DNA of 64,000 bases from Clostridiales bacterium (GCA_031270945.1 JAISWZ010000621.1:1-64000); one strand, 5' to 3'; numbered from the stretch's first letter, positions 1 to 8,270 are shown. Made by a program: numbers and translations. The notes: generated from the letters alone by a model not told the origin.

Positions 1-60
1 GCAAGATTCTTGCGCGAGATTCAAAAATCTAATGGAGGGCGCGTTGGCGCGACCAGGCTT

Positions 61-394
61 ATGATAGGAACGTTTTCTTGCTAAATTTAAAAAAGGCGCT
101 GTTTTTGCAAAGGGAGAAGTGCGCCCATTTGCCGCGCCTAGCAAGAAAGCCTGTCCCAAAGCCTTCTCACGAAAACGCCAGCCGATACCCGGCAATCACT
201 GACTTCAAGCCCAGCGGGGCTTTGGGATCGTGATCTGCCTACGGCAGCCCCAAGGCGCAGCTGCGCCTGTTTTCCTTCGGAGGACAAAGACCCCAAGAGA
301 GGCTTTCTTGCGGTCTTTTTTAGTGCATATCCCTGAAATCAATTTCGGGATATGCTCTTATTACCCGCATGGCGGGCAAAATCCGGAGGACAAC
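61..394 (+). promoter_or_regulatory. Structured leader of the ABC-F gene, possible attenuator
   Basis: The 5' region of the ABC-F gene holds a seven-codon ORF (ATG at 61, TAA at 82-84), a long-range 10-bp inverted repeat (TCCCAAAGCC near 153, GGCTTTGGGA near 219), a perfect palindrome AGGCGCAGCTGCGCCT at 253-268 followed by GTTTTCC, and a short palindromic repeat at 321-360. ABC-F resistance genes are often controlled by ribosome-mediated attenuation through such leaders. That this leader works the same way is inference; I see no convincing promoter. Confidence 0.35.
321..360. repeat. Minimal copy of the CATATCCC palindromic element
   Basis: Only the two ends of the family remain, TTAGTGCATATCCC and GGGATATGCTCTTA, separated by a few bases. 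It keeps the TTA...TTA flanks typical of the family and lies in the ABC-F leader. Confidence 0.75.
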
Positions 395-1867
395 ATGTCT
401 ATAATACAAGTCTCAAACCTGACCTTCGCATACGAGGGAAGCCCAGAAGACGTCTTCACTAACGCCACCTTCAACTTGGACACTGACTGGAAGCTTGGCT
501 TCACTGGCAGAAACGGGAGAGGGAAGACCACTTTCCTGAACCTGCTCATGGGGAAGCACGAGTATTCAGGGACTATAACAGCAAGCGTCCAGTTCTGCCT
601 TTTCCCCTCGCCTATCCCTGACGAGACATTGACAGCGCTTGAAGTCTCAAGAGAAGCCTGCGGCAGGGATGACTGGGAGATAGTCCGGGAGGCCTCTCTC
701 ATGGACTTGCCGCCTGAGGCGCTTGACAGGCCGTTTTGCACCCTCTCTGGAGGGGAAAGGACAAAGGTTCTCCTGGCGTCCATGTTCCTGACAGAAGGGG
801 CCTTCCCTTTGATAGACGAGCCAACGAACCACCTGGATCTGCAGGGGAGAAAAGCTGTCTCCTTGTACATGCAAAAGAAGAAAGGCTTCATACTGGTTTC
901 CCATGACCGGGCCTTCCTGGATCAGACCGTAGACCACATTCTTTCAATCAACAAGCAGAACATCGAGATCCAGTCCGGCATCTTCTCAACCTTCATGGCG
1001 AACAAGACAGCCCAGGACAACTTGGAGGCCCAGCAAAACGAGTCCTTGAAAACCGAAATCCAAAGGCTCACCGCAACGGCCAGAAAAGTCTCGGAGTGGT
1101 CAGGCAAGGCTGAGAAAGGAAAGTTCAATACCGGCGACAGGGCAGACGTTGACAGGGGATATGTGGGGCATAAGGCCGCAAAGGTCATGAAGCGCTCCAA
1201 GTCCCTGCAGGATCGCAGCATGGATGCGATCAAGGAGAAGTCAAAGCTTCTCAAGAACATCGAAACAGCGGAAGACCTGGCGCTTCACCCGGCTGTGTAC
1301 CACTCCAGGCGGATCATGCACTTTTCCTTGGTTTCGGTCTCCTACGGAGATCACAAAGTGTTCTCCGATCTTGGCTTTGAGATCGCAAGAGGGGACAGAA
1401 TAGCGCTGACAGGGAAAAACGGATCAGGCAAGACCACAGCCCTGAAGCTTGCCCTTGGAGAGGACATCCCCTACGAGGGCCTTGTGGAGCGGCCAGCTGG
1501 CCTTATCGTGTCACACGTGCCGCAGGACTTCGGCTTCCTCAAGGGATCCTTGCTTGACTTTGCCAGGGAAAGCGGGATTGCCGAAACGCTCTTCCTTGCG
1601 ATTCTGAGAAAGCTGGATTTCTCCAGATCCCAATTTGACGCTCCCATGGAGGCTGCAAGCGACGGCCAAAAGAAGAAGATTCTTTTGGCCAAAAGCCTCT
1701 GCGAAAGCGCCCACCTGTACGTATGGGATGAGCCGCTGAACTTCGTTGACGTCTACTCAAGGATTCAGATCGAAGAGTTGCTGGTCAAGTTTAAGCCAAC
1801 GCTCCTGTTTGTGGAGCACGACGCCGCGTTCTGCGAGAAGGTGGCAACGAAGACGGTAAGCCTGTAA
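395..1867 (+). CDS. Lsa-type ABC-F ribosomal protection protein
   Basis: A 490-aa soluble twin-ATPase protein expected to bind the ribosomal E site and dislodge antibiotics such as lincosamides, streptogramin A or pleuromutilins. Visible features: Walker A GRNGRGKTT near residue 40, signature LSGGERTKVLL, Walker B FPLIDEPTNHLDL, a basic coiled linker around residues 190-270, a second Walker A GKNGSGKTT and a degenerate second signature ASDGQKKKILL followed by LYVWDEPLNFVDV. There are no membrane segments. Length and the motif WKLGFTGRNGRGKTT closely fit the Lsa group. The reading frame opens at 230, but the start at 395 has GGAGGA seven bases upstream and begins in the conserved way (MSIIQVSNLTFAY). 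It is monocistronic with its own terminator. The drug class cannot be deduced from sequence alone. Confidence 0.9.
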   Translation: MSIIQVSNLTFAYEGSPEDVFTNATFNLDTDWKLGFTGRNGRGKTTFLNLLMGKHEYSGTITASVQFCLFPSPIPDETLTALEVSREACGRDDWEIVREASLMDLPPEALDRPFCTLSGGERTKVLLASMFLTEGAFPLIDEPTNHLDLQGRKAVSLYMQKKKGFILVSHDRAFLDQTVDHILSINKQNIEIQSGIFSTFMANKTAQDNLEAQQNESLKTEIQRLTATARKVSEWSGKAEKGKFNTGDRADVDRGYVGHKAAKVMKRSKSLQDRSMDAIKEKSKLLKNIETAEDLALHPAVYHSRRIMHFSLVSVSYGDHKVFSDLGFEIARGDRIALTGKNGSGKTTALKLALGEDIPYEGLVERPAGLIVSHVPQDFGFLKGSLLDFARESGIAETLFLAILRKLDFSRSQFDAPMEAASDGQKKKILLAKSLCESAHLYVWDEPLNFVDVYSRIQIEELLVKFKPTLLFVEHDAAFCEKVATKTVSL

Positions 1868-1871
1868 AAGA

Positions 1872-1918
1872 GCGAACAAAGGGGAGGCTGATTGGCAGAC
1901 TCCCCTTTTCGCGTTTTT
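1872..1918 (+). terminator. Intrinsic terminator of the ABC-F gene
   Basis: Starts a few bases after the stop codon: GCGAA and AAGGGGAG pair with CTCCCCTT and TTCGC around a 13-base loop, followed by GTTTTT. Confidence 0.8.
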
Positions 1919-1968
1919 AGGCCAGCGGCATGGGGCAAAGCGCCAATGCAATCCGGGCGCGGGTTGAG

Positions 1969-2102
1969 TGTCGAAATATTGATATGTTTTGAAATAACCG
2001 CTGGTTTAGGCGGCGCGGGGTTCCGGATGATTGCCCCCTCACCTCAAAAGTCTCTCGGTCTGCCATTTTTCGTTTATTTCAAGTTTTATCAATATTTCGA
2101 CA
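1969..2102. mobile_element. 134-bp MITE-like element with TGTCGAAATATTGATA ends
   Basis: The left end reads TGTCGAAATATTGATA and continues with TTTTGAAATAA. The right end is its inverted copy (CTTGAAATAA on the opposite strand), giving near-perfect terminal inverted repeats of about 28 bp around a non-coding core. No ORF fits inside and no target duplication is obvious. Single ends of the same kind recur at about 2200, 26321, 28751, 48047, 49405 and 50049, so it is a family whose transposase is not in this window. Confidence 0.7.
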
Positions 2103-2106
2103 TTTA

Positions 2107-2134
2107 AAAAGCCCTGGCGAATGCCAGGGCTTTC
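2107..2134 (+). terminator. Terminator-like hairpin
   Basis: AAAGCCCTGGC and GCCAGGGCTTT form a perfect 11-bp stem with a GAAT loop, abutting the MITE. The following tract (CTTTGGG) is a poor U-run, so it may be a hairpin only. Confidence 0.5.
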
Positions 2135-2199
2135 TTTGGGACGTCCAGATAATTCCTTGAATTACGGGGTTTTTAAGCATTCTGATCTTCCACGCTAAG

Positions 2200-2227
2200 T
2201 ATTTCAAGTTATATCAATATTTCGACA
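2200..2227. repeat. Solo right end of the TGTCGAAATATTGATA family
   Basis: TATTTCAAGTTATATCAATA followed by TTTCGACA matches the right end of the element at 1969-2102, with no left partner nearby. It may be a decayed element or a shared binding site. Confidence 0.6.
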
Positions 2228-2672
2228 CTTGCAGAGGCCCAAGAGCAAGCGCCCGCTTTGCCAAAGAGAAGGCATGTTTGAGGTTTTTGAAACTTGGAAA
2301 ACATTAGATATACCGAAAGCGCTATGCGCGAAAGCCTATGCGCTCGAAGCGCTAAAAGTCAGCCTGTCTAAATTTTTAGTCAGAAACGGGTGAGAGCCGC
2401 ATAGTCTTATACAGGGACGCGCTTAAAAAAGCGCTGAAAAAAAGCGATTCGCTCGTCGATATTCAAGAAAAATTCAATTGGGCCAGTCTTTTCGCGAACC
2501 GCTTGCCCTTATTTAGATATGGTGGTATTATTATGCATAATGCAGCGCGCCTATGCCCTGCATTTTACGTATATGGTTATAGCGCACGCGAGCGGCTAAG
2601 ATCAGGAAGCGGGCCCGCCTGGCTTCAAGCGGGCAGGTGAAATCCATATTTGGGCGCTCGTCAGTTGTCGTC
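2228..2672. other. Gene-free spacer with a possible coding relic
   Basis: No ORF with a start and ribosome binding site is present. One plus-strand frame around 2419-2600 is open and of protein-like composition (DALKKALKKSDSLVDIQEKF) but lacks a plausible start and runs out of frame into the next gene. It could be a decayed gene fragment. Confidence 0.3.
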
Positions 2673-2684
2673 GTGGAGGACGCC

Positions 2685-3674
2685 ATGAGAATTTTTGTTG
2701 TCGGCATATTTGCCATTTTACTTTCCATTGCGGTTTGCGCCTTTAGCTTGGCCATGCCGCGTTCCGCTAGCGCGGGCGTATATCAAGTCGCCCCCAGCGC
2801 CACCCCAAGCCCTGCGCCTAGCCCGACGGTCGCTCCAGCTCCGTCATTCGCTCCAATGAAGCCCAGCGCGATTCTTACGCCGAATTCGCCGACCCCGACT
2901 CCCGCTCCAACTGCCGAGCCAGAGCCGGTCGAGCCTGAGCCCACGGTTACTCCAACGCCTACACCTGAGCCGAGAACGCTTAAGAAGTTTCTTCAAATAG
3001 CGTTGCAGCCGGTTGGAACCACAATGTACATATATGGCGGCGGATGGAACGAGGACGATACCGCTGCGGGCCCTGAGGCTTTGACTATCGGGCTTAGCCA
3101 GCGCTGGATTGATTTCGCCAAGAAGCAGGACTCAACATACAACCACAGGATCCATCGTTACGAGATACATAACGGGCTGGACTGCACTGGCTTTATAGGC
3201 TGGGCTATCTTCAACCTGATGCCCAACAGCACCGGATATGTCTTCTGGTCTGACGGGTGCGCCAAATCCCTCTCTGACTACGGCTTAGGCTCATTCACCA
3301 AAAGGGCGAACGTAAAAGTCCACCAGACTGGAGACATAATGAGCACGGAAGGGCACGCCTGGATCTCCCTGGGAGAAGCAAGCGACAAAAGCGTGGTCAT
3401 TCTTCACGCCTCGCCTCCTGGCACAGCGTTATGGGGCACCCAGACCGGAAGCAAGACAAGCGGGGCGGCAAAGCTGGCTGACGAGTACATGGCCAAGTAC
3501 TTCCCCTCCTGGCACGCCAAGTATCCGCAAGTCGCAAAGACAGACAGAAAGTATGTTACCTCTTATGACCAATTCAAATGGGATCCGTCGATCCTGCCTG
3601 ACCCGGATGGATACCGGGAAATGCCCGTGGAAGACATGCTGAAAGACCTGTTCGAGGGCATGGAGCCGAAATAA
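2685..3674 (+). CDS. Secreted Pro/Thr-rich protein with NlpC/P60-like domain
   Basis: 329 aa. The N-terminus is a signal peptide or anchor (MRIFVVGIFAILLSIAVCAF, then SASAG as a possible cleavage site). Residues ~35-100 form a low-complexity Pro/Thr/Glu linker typical of wall-spanning proteins. The C-terminal domain has Cys167 in LDCTGFIGWA and His224 in EGHAWISLG, the arrangement of an NlpC/P60 or CHAP-type cysteine amidase/endopeptidase. It probably acts on peptidoglycan outside the membrane. The frame opens at 2637, but GGAGGA just before 2685 and the hydrophobic segment fix the start. The catalytic assignment rests on two motifs only, and no cell-wall binding module is recognised. Confidence 0.65.
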   Translation: MRIFVVGIFAILLSIAVCAFSLAMPRSASAGVYQVAPSATPSPAPSPTVAPAPSFAPMKPSAILTPNSPTPTPAPTAEPEPVEPEPTVTPTPTPEPRTLKKFLQIALQPVGTTMYIYGGGWNEDDTAAGPEALTIGLSQRWIDFAKKQDSTYNHRIHRYEIHNGLDCTGFIGWAIFNLMPNSTGYVFWSDGCAKSLSDYGLGSFTKRANVKVHQTGDIMSTEGHAWISLGEASDKSVVILHASPPGTALWGTQTGSKTSGAAKLADEYMAKYFPSWHAKYPQVAKTDRKYVTSYDQFKWDPSILPDPDGYREMPVEDMLKDLFEGMEPK

Positions 3675-3682
3675 TAAGCCTT

Positions 3683-3758
3683 GGCATATCCCAAATTTGC
3701 ACTTGCGGCTTGGAAAAGCCTTTCTGGCTTTTCCAAGCCAATCTATTCGGGATATGTT
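3683..3758. repeat. Variant CATATCCC palindromic element
   Basis: GGCATATCCCAAATTT and ATTCGGGATATG ends enclose a perfect inner stem GGCTTGGAAAAGCC / GGCTTTTCCAAGCC. It lies just after the NlpC/P60-like gene and may also act as a 3' hairpin. Confidence 0.7.
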
Positions 3759-3813
3759 GCATATTCCGAATTTCATGCAGTGGCGCCGCGAAAGCCATTG
3801 CGATGCTTCTAAA

Positions 3814-3912
3814 AGCATATCCCAAAATTATATCCGAGGCGCCGGAAAAATCCGGCGTTGAAGCATTCGCCAGGATTTTTCCGGCACCATTTCGGAATTT
3901 TGGGATATGCTC
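3814..3912. repeat. Full-length CATATCCC palindromic element
   Basis: Type-A copy: AGCATATCCCAAAATTATAT at the left, inner arms GCCGGAAAAATCCGGCG and GGATTTTTCCGGCACC around TTGAAGCATT, right end AATTTTGGGATATGCTCT. The whole 99 bp can fold into one long hairpin. A lone right end follows at about 3944-3959. Confidence 0.85.
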
Positions 3913-3996
3913 TACGCGTGACTTTCGCAAGCCCTAAAATCAAAAATTTGGAATATGCTTTTGATTCAGCCAAATTACGAGTACAGGACAGATGAA

Positions 3997-4491
3997 ATGC
4001 TTAAATCAGCCAAAATAAAAACCTTATTGGCTCTTGTCACGCTTGCCGCCGCCATTCTGCTCTTGTCGCCACTTCGGCCCTTGATACTCACGGGACGGAT
4101 GAAAGCGCCAAGGGTATTGTATGGCACTATCAAGGAGGGGATGGTTTCAGCAAGCGCGATAGCCCGCGCGGACTATTTCAAGGACGGAACCTATTTCGGG
4201 TTCATGCCTTACGACAATGTCCATGACGTCTTGTTTTTCCCTGTGCAATGGGATGATCTTCGCTCGCGCGAGGTGGCGATAGCCACTTACAACTGGTATT
4301 ACCCCCGCTGGGGCGGGGCAAGCTTGGCTGCGGCCGCAGGCGCCGGCTTGGATCTGGAAGACCCGTCAATCATCAACGCTGGCGGATATGACATGATCAA
4401 GGACAACATAAAGTGCTCCATCGTAGGAGACGGAAAGTACTCAAACGGCTACAGGCTCTCTTACTACGTCCTCTACTTCTTCCCCAAGTAG
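3997..4491 (+). CDS. Hypothetical membrane-anchored protein
   Basis: 164 aa from the ATG at 3997. A basic N-terminus is followed by one hydrophobic segment (TLLALVTLAAAILLLSPL, about residues 8-25), so it is probably a type II membrane or secreted protein with a ~135-aa extracellular domain rich in Tyr and Trp (YNWYYPRWGG, YRLSYYVLYFFPK). No family is recognised. An alternative start at 3955 would lie inside a palindromic-repeat end and add 14 residues. The ribosome binding site is weak. It converges with the response regulator gene, leaving five bases between the stops. Confidence 0.55.
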   Translation: MLKSAKIKTLLALVTLAAAILLLSPLRPLILTGRMKAPRVLYGTIKEGMVSASAIARADYFKDGTYFGFMPYDNVHDVLFFPVQWDDLRSREVAIATYNWYYPRWGGASLAAAAGAGLDLEDPSIINAGGYDMIKDNIKCSIVGDGKYSNGYRLSYYVLYFFPK

Positions 4492-4496
4492 GCTTG

Positions 4497-5168
4497 CTAC
4501 CGGGACGAAAGCATGTATCCTACCTTTCTGGCCGTCTCAATGACGGCCTTTGAGCCTAGGTAAGAAAACTTTTTTCTCAGGAACGAGATGTGCGCTTCCA
4601 CGTTGTTGTCCTCTGCGAACGACTCGCTGCCCCATACCTTTGTTATGAGCGTTTCTTTGGGAGTGATCGCGTTCTGGTTTGATAAAAGGATCTTCATGAT
4701 CTCATATTCCTTGAAGCCAAGATGAACGCTCTTTTGCCCGCATGACAGGGCGCAGGTCGAAAGCTCCAGCGTCAGATCCGCAAAAGAGAGCTTGTCCAAT
4801 ACAACCTCCCCCTGTCTTCTCGTCAGCGCCCTTACCCTGGCGAGAAGCTCTTCGTTTGAGAAAGGCTTTGTCATATAGTCGTCAGCCCCGCAATCAAGGC
4901 CCTGCACCTTGTCTTGCACCTCATCCTTGGCCGTCAGCAAGAGCACTGGCGTTGCCACCTTCTTTTCCCTCATCCTTTGAACCACTTGGAATCCGTCAAG
5001 CTTCGGAAGCATGACATCCAGTATGACTAGATCGTACGCTCCCGCTATCGCGTAATCCAACCCGTCCTGTCCATTTCCAACAACGTCCGCCATGTACTTT
5101 TGGCTTTTCATGATTTGGCACAGCGCTTCAGCCAGCCTTTTCTCGTCCTCGACAATTAGGATGTTCAC
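4497..5168 (-). CDS. OmpR/PhoB-type response regulator (orphan)
   Basis: 223 aa. The N-terminal receiver domain has the acidic pair EDE at 7-9, phosphoacceptor Asp51 in VILDVMLPKLDG, LLTA and Lys101 in MTKPF. The C-terminal winged helix spans roughly residues 125-220 (LGFKEYEIMKILL, VEAHISFLRKK, VGYML). It is a DNA-binding regulator that would be switched by phosphorylation. The start is placed at a GTG with GAGGGG upstream; an ATG at 5186 has no ribosome binding site. No histidine kinase gene lies beside it, so its partner is elsewhere. The only kinase gene in the window (19-21 kb) has its own regulator. Confidence 0.88.
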   Translation of the reverse strand: MNILIVEDEKRLAEALCQIMKSQKYMADVVGNGQDGLDYAIAGAYDLVILDVMLPKLDGFQVVQRMREKKVATPVLLLTAKDEVQDKVQGLDCGADDYMTKPFSNEELLARVRALTRRQGEVVLDKLSFADLTLELSTCALSCGQKSVHLGFKEYEIMKILLSNQNAITPKETLITKVWGSESFAEDNNVEAHISFLRKKFSYLGSKAVIETARKVGYMLSSR

Positions 5169-5254
5169 ATTGTCCCCTCTATTCATGGCCAGGCGAAGCG
5201 CGGCTTCTCACTGGCTTTCTTTAGGCCATTATATCACAAGAGCGCGGGTGCGGC

Positions 5255-5360
5255 TTAGTGCATATCCCAAAATTAATCTTAGGGCTTGGAAAAGCCACGC
5301 GTTAAAGCATCGCATGCCTTTTCCGTCGCCACTTGCGGAATTTTGGGATATGCACTTAGT
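5255..5360. repeat. Full-length CATATCCC palindromic element
   Basis: Type-B copy, flanked by TTA on both sides (CTTA-GTGCATATCCC and GGGATATGCAC-TTA). It lies upstream of the response regulator gene. Confidence 0.85.
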
Positions 5361-5670
5361 GCCTTTTCATGCCTAAGGACAAAAAAATCGACGCTTTGCG
5401 CTTAAGCCAAAGGCCTCTCAAATGCATCACCAAAATTTAATCTGGATTTCACCTCTGCATGCATTATTTTTCAGCCTAATTTAAGCCAGCGAGCTTATAG
5501 TATAGCGCAAGGCTTGGGATCGCGCGAAATCCGTTTCCAAAAAGCCCCGCGATTCCAGACCTAAGAGCATAATACAATTCGCCATTATTCCCGTATATAT
5601 TAGCAGATGGTGAAATCAAGGCGTTGCTTTCGTAAACGTCGCGTCTTGCAGCAAAGTTTCGCTAAAAACC
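5361..5670. other. Spacer upstream of the glycosyltransferase
   Basis: No ORF is supported. It presumably carries the glycosyltransferase promoter, but no convincing -35/-10 pair stands out. Confidence 0.4.
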
Positions 5671-5683
5671 GAGAGGTGAACTT

Positions 5684-6364
5684 ATGAACCAGCAAATAGT
5701 CGCAATACCAGCCTACAATCCTGACGCTCGCCTCTTGCGCCTTGCAGAAGAGCTGCGGGACTCTTTTGACCCATTCATCCTGATAGTGGATGACGGAAGC
5801 GCAGAAGCCTCAAGCGGCGTTTTCGCCTCCCTTGAAGAAATGGGATGCACAGTGCTGAGGCACGACGTGAACAAGGGCAAAGGCGCCGCGCTAAAGCTTG
5901 CGGCATCATACGTTCTTGAGAACTTCCCTGGCAAAGGCTTCGCGACAGCTGACGCTGACGGCCAGCACAAGCCTGAGGACATTTTGGGCATCTGCATGGC
6001 GCAAGAGAGCGCTCCTGACAGCCTCATCCTTGGAGTCCGGGACTTTTCCGGCAAGGACATCCCTATAAAGAGCAAGCTCGGAAACCGCTTGGCGTCTTTT
6101 GCCTTCCTAGTTACGACAGGCCAGCGCGTAACGGACACCCAGACAGGATTGAGAGGGATCCCGGCTTCCTTTATGGAAGAGTTCTCCTGCATCCAAGGAG
6201 ACAGGTTTGAGTTTGAAATGAACGCGCTGTCAATTTCGGCCAAGAAGCTTGGCATAGTGCAGATCCCCATTCAGACAATATACGAGGACAACAACAAGGG
6301 CACACACTTCAGGGCCTTCGAAGATTCAGTTATGATTTGCAGATGCCTGTTCGCCAAGACATAG
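5684..6364 (+). CDS. Family 2 glycosyltransferase (polyprenyl-phosphate type)
   Basis: 226 aa, a compact GT-A fold without membrane segments. Motifs: IPAYNPD at the start, Asp36-Asp37 in VDDGS, NKGKGAALK, the metal-binding DADGQH (Asp90, Asp92) and DTQTGLRG, all typical of dolichol/undecaprenyl-phosphate mannose or glucose synthases. It probably transfers a sugar from a nucleotide donor to a lipid carrier or membrane glycan. GAGAGGTG precedes the start. The neighbours are acyltransferase-3 genes on the opposite strand, which could decorate the same glycan (inference). The last 16 codons are duplicated 1.7 kb downstream. Confidence 0.85.
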   Translation: MNQQIVAIPAYNPDARLLRLAEELRDSFDPFILIVDDGSAEASSGVFASLEEMGCTVLRHDVNKGKGAALKLAASYVLENFPGKGFATADADGQHKPEDILGICMAQESAPDSLILGVRDFSGKDIPIKSKLGNRLASFAFLVTTGQRVTDTQTGLRGIPASFMEEFSCIQGDRFEFEMNALSISAKKLGIVQIPIQTIYEDNNKGTHFRAFEDSVMICRCLFAKT

Positions 6365-6459
6365 GCGTTTATAGCTTGTTGTTTCGCAAGCGGCTTTCCT
6401 GCGAGCGGCATGCGGCTTAAGCGCATCGGATCTCGTTCAAAGCGGCCAGGCATTCTGGC

Positions 6460-6490
6460 ACGAGCGAAATCATATGTGTTTTCGCTCGTG
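6460..6490. repeat. GAGCGAAAA-type small palindrome
   Basis: ACGAGCGAAATCATATG and TTTTCGCTCGT form an imperfect palindrome. Related forms occur at about 8194-8222, 35141-35225 and 59361-59388. Confidence 0.55.
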
Positions 6491-6535
6491 ATACCATCAA
6501 CTTGAGTAAAAATCGCAGCTCTTTTTCTCACTGGC

Positions 6536-6577
6536 AAAAGCGCAAGCGAAAACCTTTGGTTTTCGCTTGCGCTTTTT
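6536..6577. terminator. Bidirectional terminator-like hairpin
   Basis: AAAAGCGCAAGCGAAAACC pairs perfectly with GGTTTTCGCTTGCGCTTTTT, giving a stem of about 18 bp with A/T tracts on both sides. It sits between convergent genes and can serve both. Confidence 0.75.
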
Positions 6578-6579
6578 AC

Positions 6580-6684
6580 TTAGTGCATATCCCAAAATTC
6601 CGAAATGGCACCGGAAAAATCCTGGCGAATGCTTCAACGCCGGATTTTTCCGGTGCCTCGGATATAATTTTGGGATATGCTCTT
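6580..6684. mobile_element. CATATCCC palindromic element with a known empty site
   Basis: Full type-A copy. The paralogous site in the second duplication (around 8346-8358) reads GCTTTTTACTTATCCAAAT without the element, whereas here the same sequence is split as ACTTA-element-TTATCC. This defines the ends GTGCATATCCC and GGGATATGCTC and a TTA (or CTTA) target duplication. Confidence 0.9.
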
Positions 6685-6697
6685 ATCCAAATTTTCG

Positions 6698-7825
6698 CTA
6701 CAGCTCTTGAGTATTGACACGAACATTTCTTTCCCTAGCCAACCATCTGGTGCCGCTTCCCAGGCCTTTTATGACAAAGTTGGCAATTGCGGCGCATATT
6801 AGTGAAATGACAAAGGCCAGCGAAATCTTTGCGGCCATTAGCAGCGCGAAGCCCCTGAAGAGTTCCTGCTGTTCAGGCCTGATGTTAATCGCCTTGATAA
6901 CCAGGCTATGCAAAACGTATGCAGTTGGAGTCAAGGCGGCTATGCGGTTTATGACGCGGCTTTTTATTTTCAGGCGACTAAAATACCTGAAAGTCAACAC
7001 AGCCGCAAGAATGACAAAGAAGTTGCTGTAAGGGGCGAATATGCCAATGTAAGACGAGAATGGATATGACACCTTAAAGCCTCTCAGTGGAGAAAGATAG
7101 ATGTATGGGCTTTTGTCTGAGCAATACAGGAAATTTATAAAGGCGCCGAACAATAGAATCAGTACCGGAAGCAATGGGCCTACTGCCTTCTCTGATGGAT
7201 GGATGCGCATGTACGCCCCTATGACGTACATGGTTATAAAGAGAGAAAGGTTTGACGAAAACCAGTCCGTGTTTATGAAAGTCACTCCCAGCATTATCTG
7301 AACTGTTACAATGCATGAATTGAACAGGAGCAAGACTGCGATAAGCCTTTTAAACATGGCTTTGTCCAACGCCTGGATCAGCAAGTTCAGAAATGGGGCT
7401 ACAAGAAGGAGCATCAGCAGCACTTGCACATACCAGATATGATAAAAGCCGCCATCTGATTTCAAGAACGATTTGACCATTGTCCAAAACGCCGTCAAAA
7501 GCCTTTCAGGCACGGGCTCGATGCTCTTGTTGGTCAAGACAATCCCGATATAGAAAAGAGGGGCGCATGCCGCCAGGGTTGCCAGAAGCTTTTTTGCCTG
7601 CCTGTATATCTTTTTCGCTTGGGACTTGCAGGTAAAGTAGCCTGTAATTATGACAAAGTTGCCTACGGCTATCCTTGAAAAGCTGTTGATCAGGTTTGCC
7701 AGCTGCCACTTGGGATCGTAGACGTCAAAGCTCAAGGAAAGGTAATAGCTGCTTGAATGGATTGAGCAAACCATCAGAAACATCAAAATGCGATCCAGCT
7801 CTATGCCTGTGTCTCTTTCAGGCAT
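6698..7825 (-). CDS. Acyltransferase 3 family membrane protein (copy 1)
   Basis: 375 aa with about ten hydrophobic helices, for example NFVIITGYFTC, VLLMLLLVAPFLNLLIQAL and SNLSLFITMYVIGAYM. An N-terminal Arg then His pair (ELDRILMFLMVCSIHSSSYY) matches the catalytic-site arrangement of acyl_transf_3 O-acyltransferases. These move acetyl or other acyl groups onto sugars of polysaccharides or peptidoglycan at the membrane. AGGAGG lies seven bases before the ATG. It converges on the glycosyltransferase. A near-identical paralogue lies immediately upstream (8363-9490). The acceptor substrate is unknown. Confidence 0.85.
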   Translation of the reverse strand: MPERDTGIELDRILMFLMVCSIHSSSYYLSLSFDVYDPKWQLANLINSFSRIAVGNFVIITGYFTCKSQAKKIYRQAKKLLATLAACAPLFYIGIVLTNKSIEPVPERLLTAFWTMVKSFLKSDGGFYHIWYVQVLLMLLLVAPFLNLLIQALDKAMFKRLIAVLLLFNSCIVTVQIMLGVTFINTDWFSSNLSLFITMYVIGAYMRIHPSEKAVGPLLPVLILLFGAFINFLYCSDKSPYIYLSPLRGFKVSYPFSSYIGIFAPYSNFFVILAAVLTFRYFSRLKIKSRVINRIAALTPTAYVLHSLVIKAINIRPEQQELFRGFALLMAAKISLAFVISLICAAIANFVIKGLGSGTRWLARERNVRVNTQEL

Positions 7826-8027
7826 TCAAACGCCTCCTAAGGCGGTGCTTTCCGCCCGGTTCTCTTTGGTTTAAAACTCCTGCGCTAAAAACAGGACGTT
7901 CAGGCCGCCGTTGTTTTGGCTAGCAGTCAGTGCCTAGATCTATTTTTCCATAAAATGAGTAAATTAGTCGTTTAGAGGATTAAATTTGTTTTGTTCACCA
8001 CCGCTAGCTTTGATGCGCCAAAAATCC

Positions 8028-8075
8028 TTCGAAGATTCTGTTATCATTTGCAGATGCCTGTTCGGCAAGGCATAG
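8028..8075 (+). pseudogene. 3' fragment of the glycosyltransferase gene
   Basis: Sixteen codons that read FEDSVIICRCLFGKA and a stop, matching the C-terminus FEDSVMICRCLFAKT of the gene at 5684-6364. It marks the left junction of the duplication and has no function of its own. Confidence 0.85.
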
Positions 8076-8270
8076 GCGTTTATAACTTGTTGTTTCGCGA
8101 GCGGATTTACTGTGATCGTTTGACAGGATTCACTGGCATGTGGCTTAACTCATCGTTTGTTCGATCTCGTCAAAGCGGCCAGGCATTCTGGCACTAGCGA
8201 AAACATATGTGCTTTCGCTCGTGAGCAGTCATCAACTTGAGTAAAAGTCGCAGCTCTTTTTCTCACTGGC

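Larger units (their letters stand above)
6315..7864. repeat. Tandem duplication, copy 1
   Basis: A segment starting in the 3' end of the glycosyltransferase gene (CCTTCGAAGATTC), running through its 3' spacer, a hairpin and the whole acyltransferase gene, and ending about 40 bases upstream of that gene. It is repeated at 8026-9529. This copy alone contains a palindromic element (6580-6684). Confidence 0.9.
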
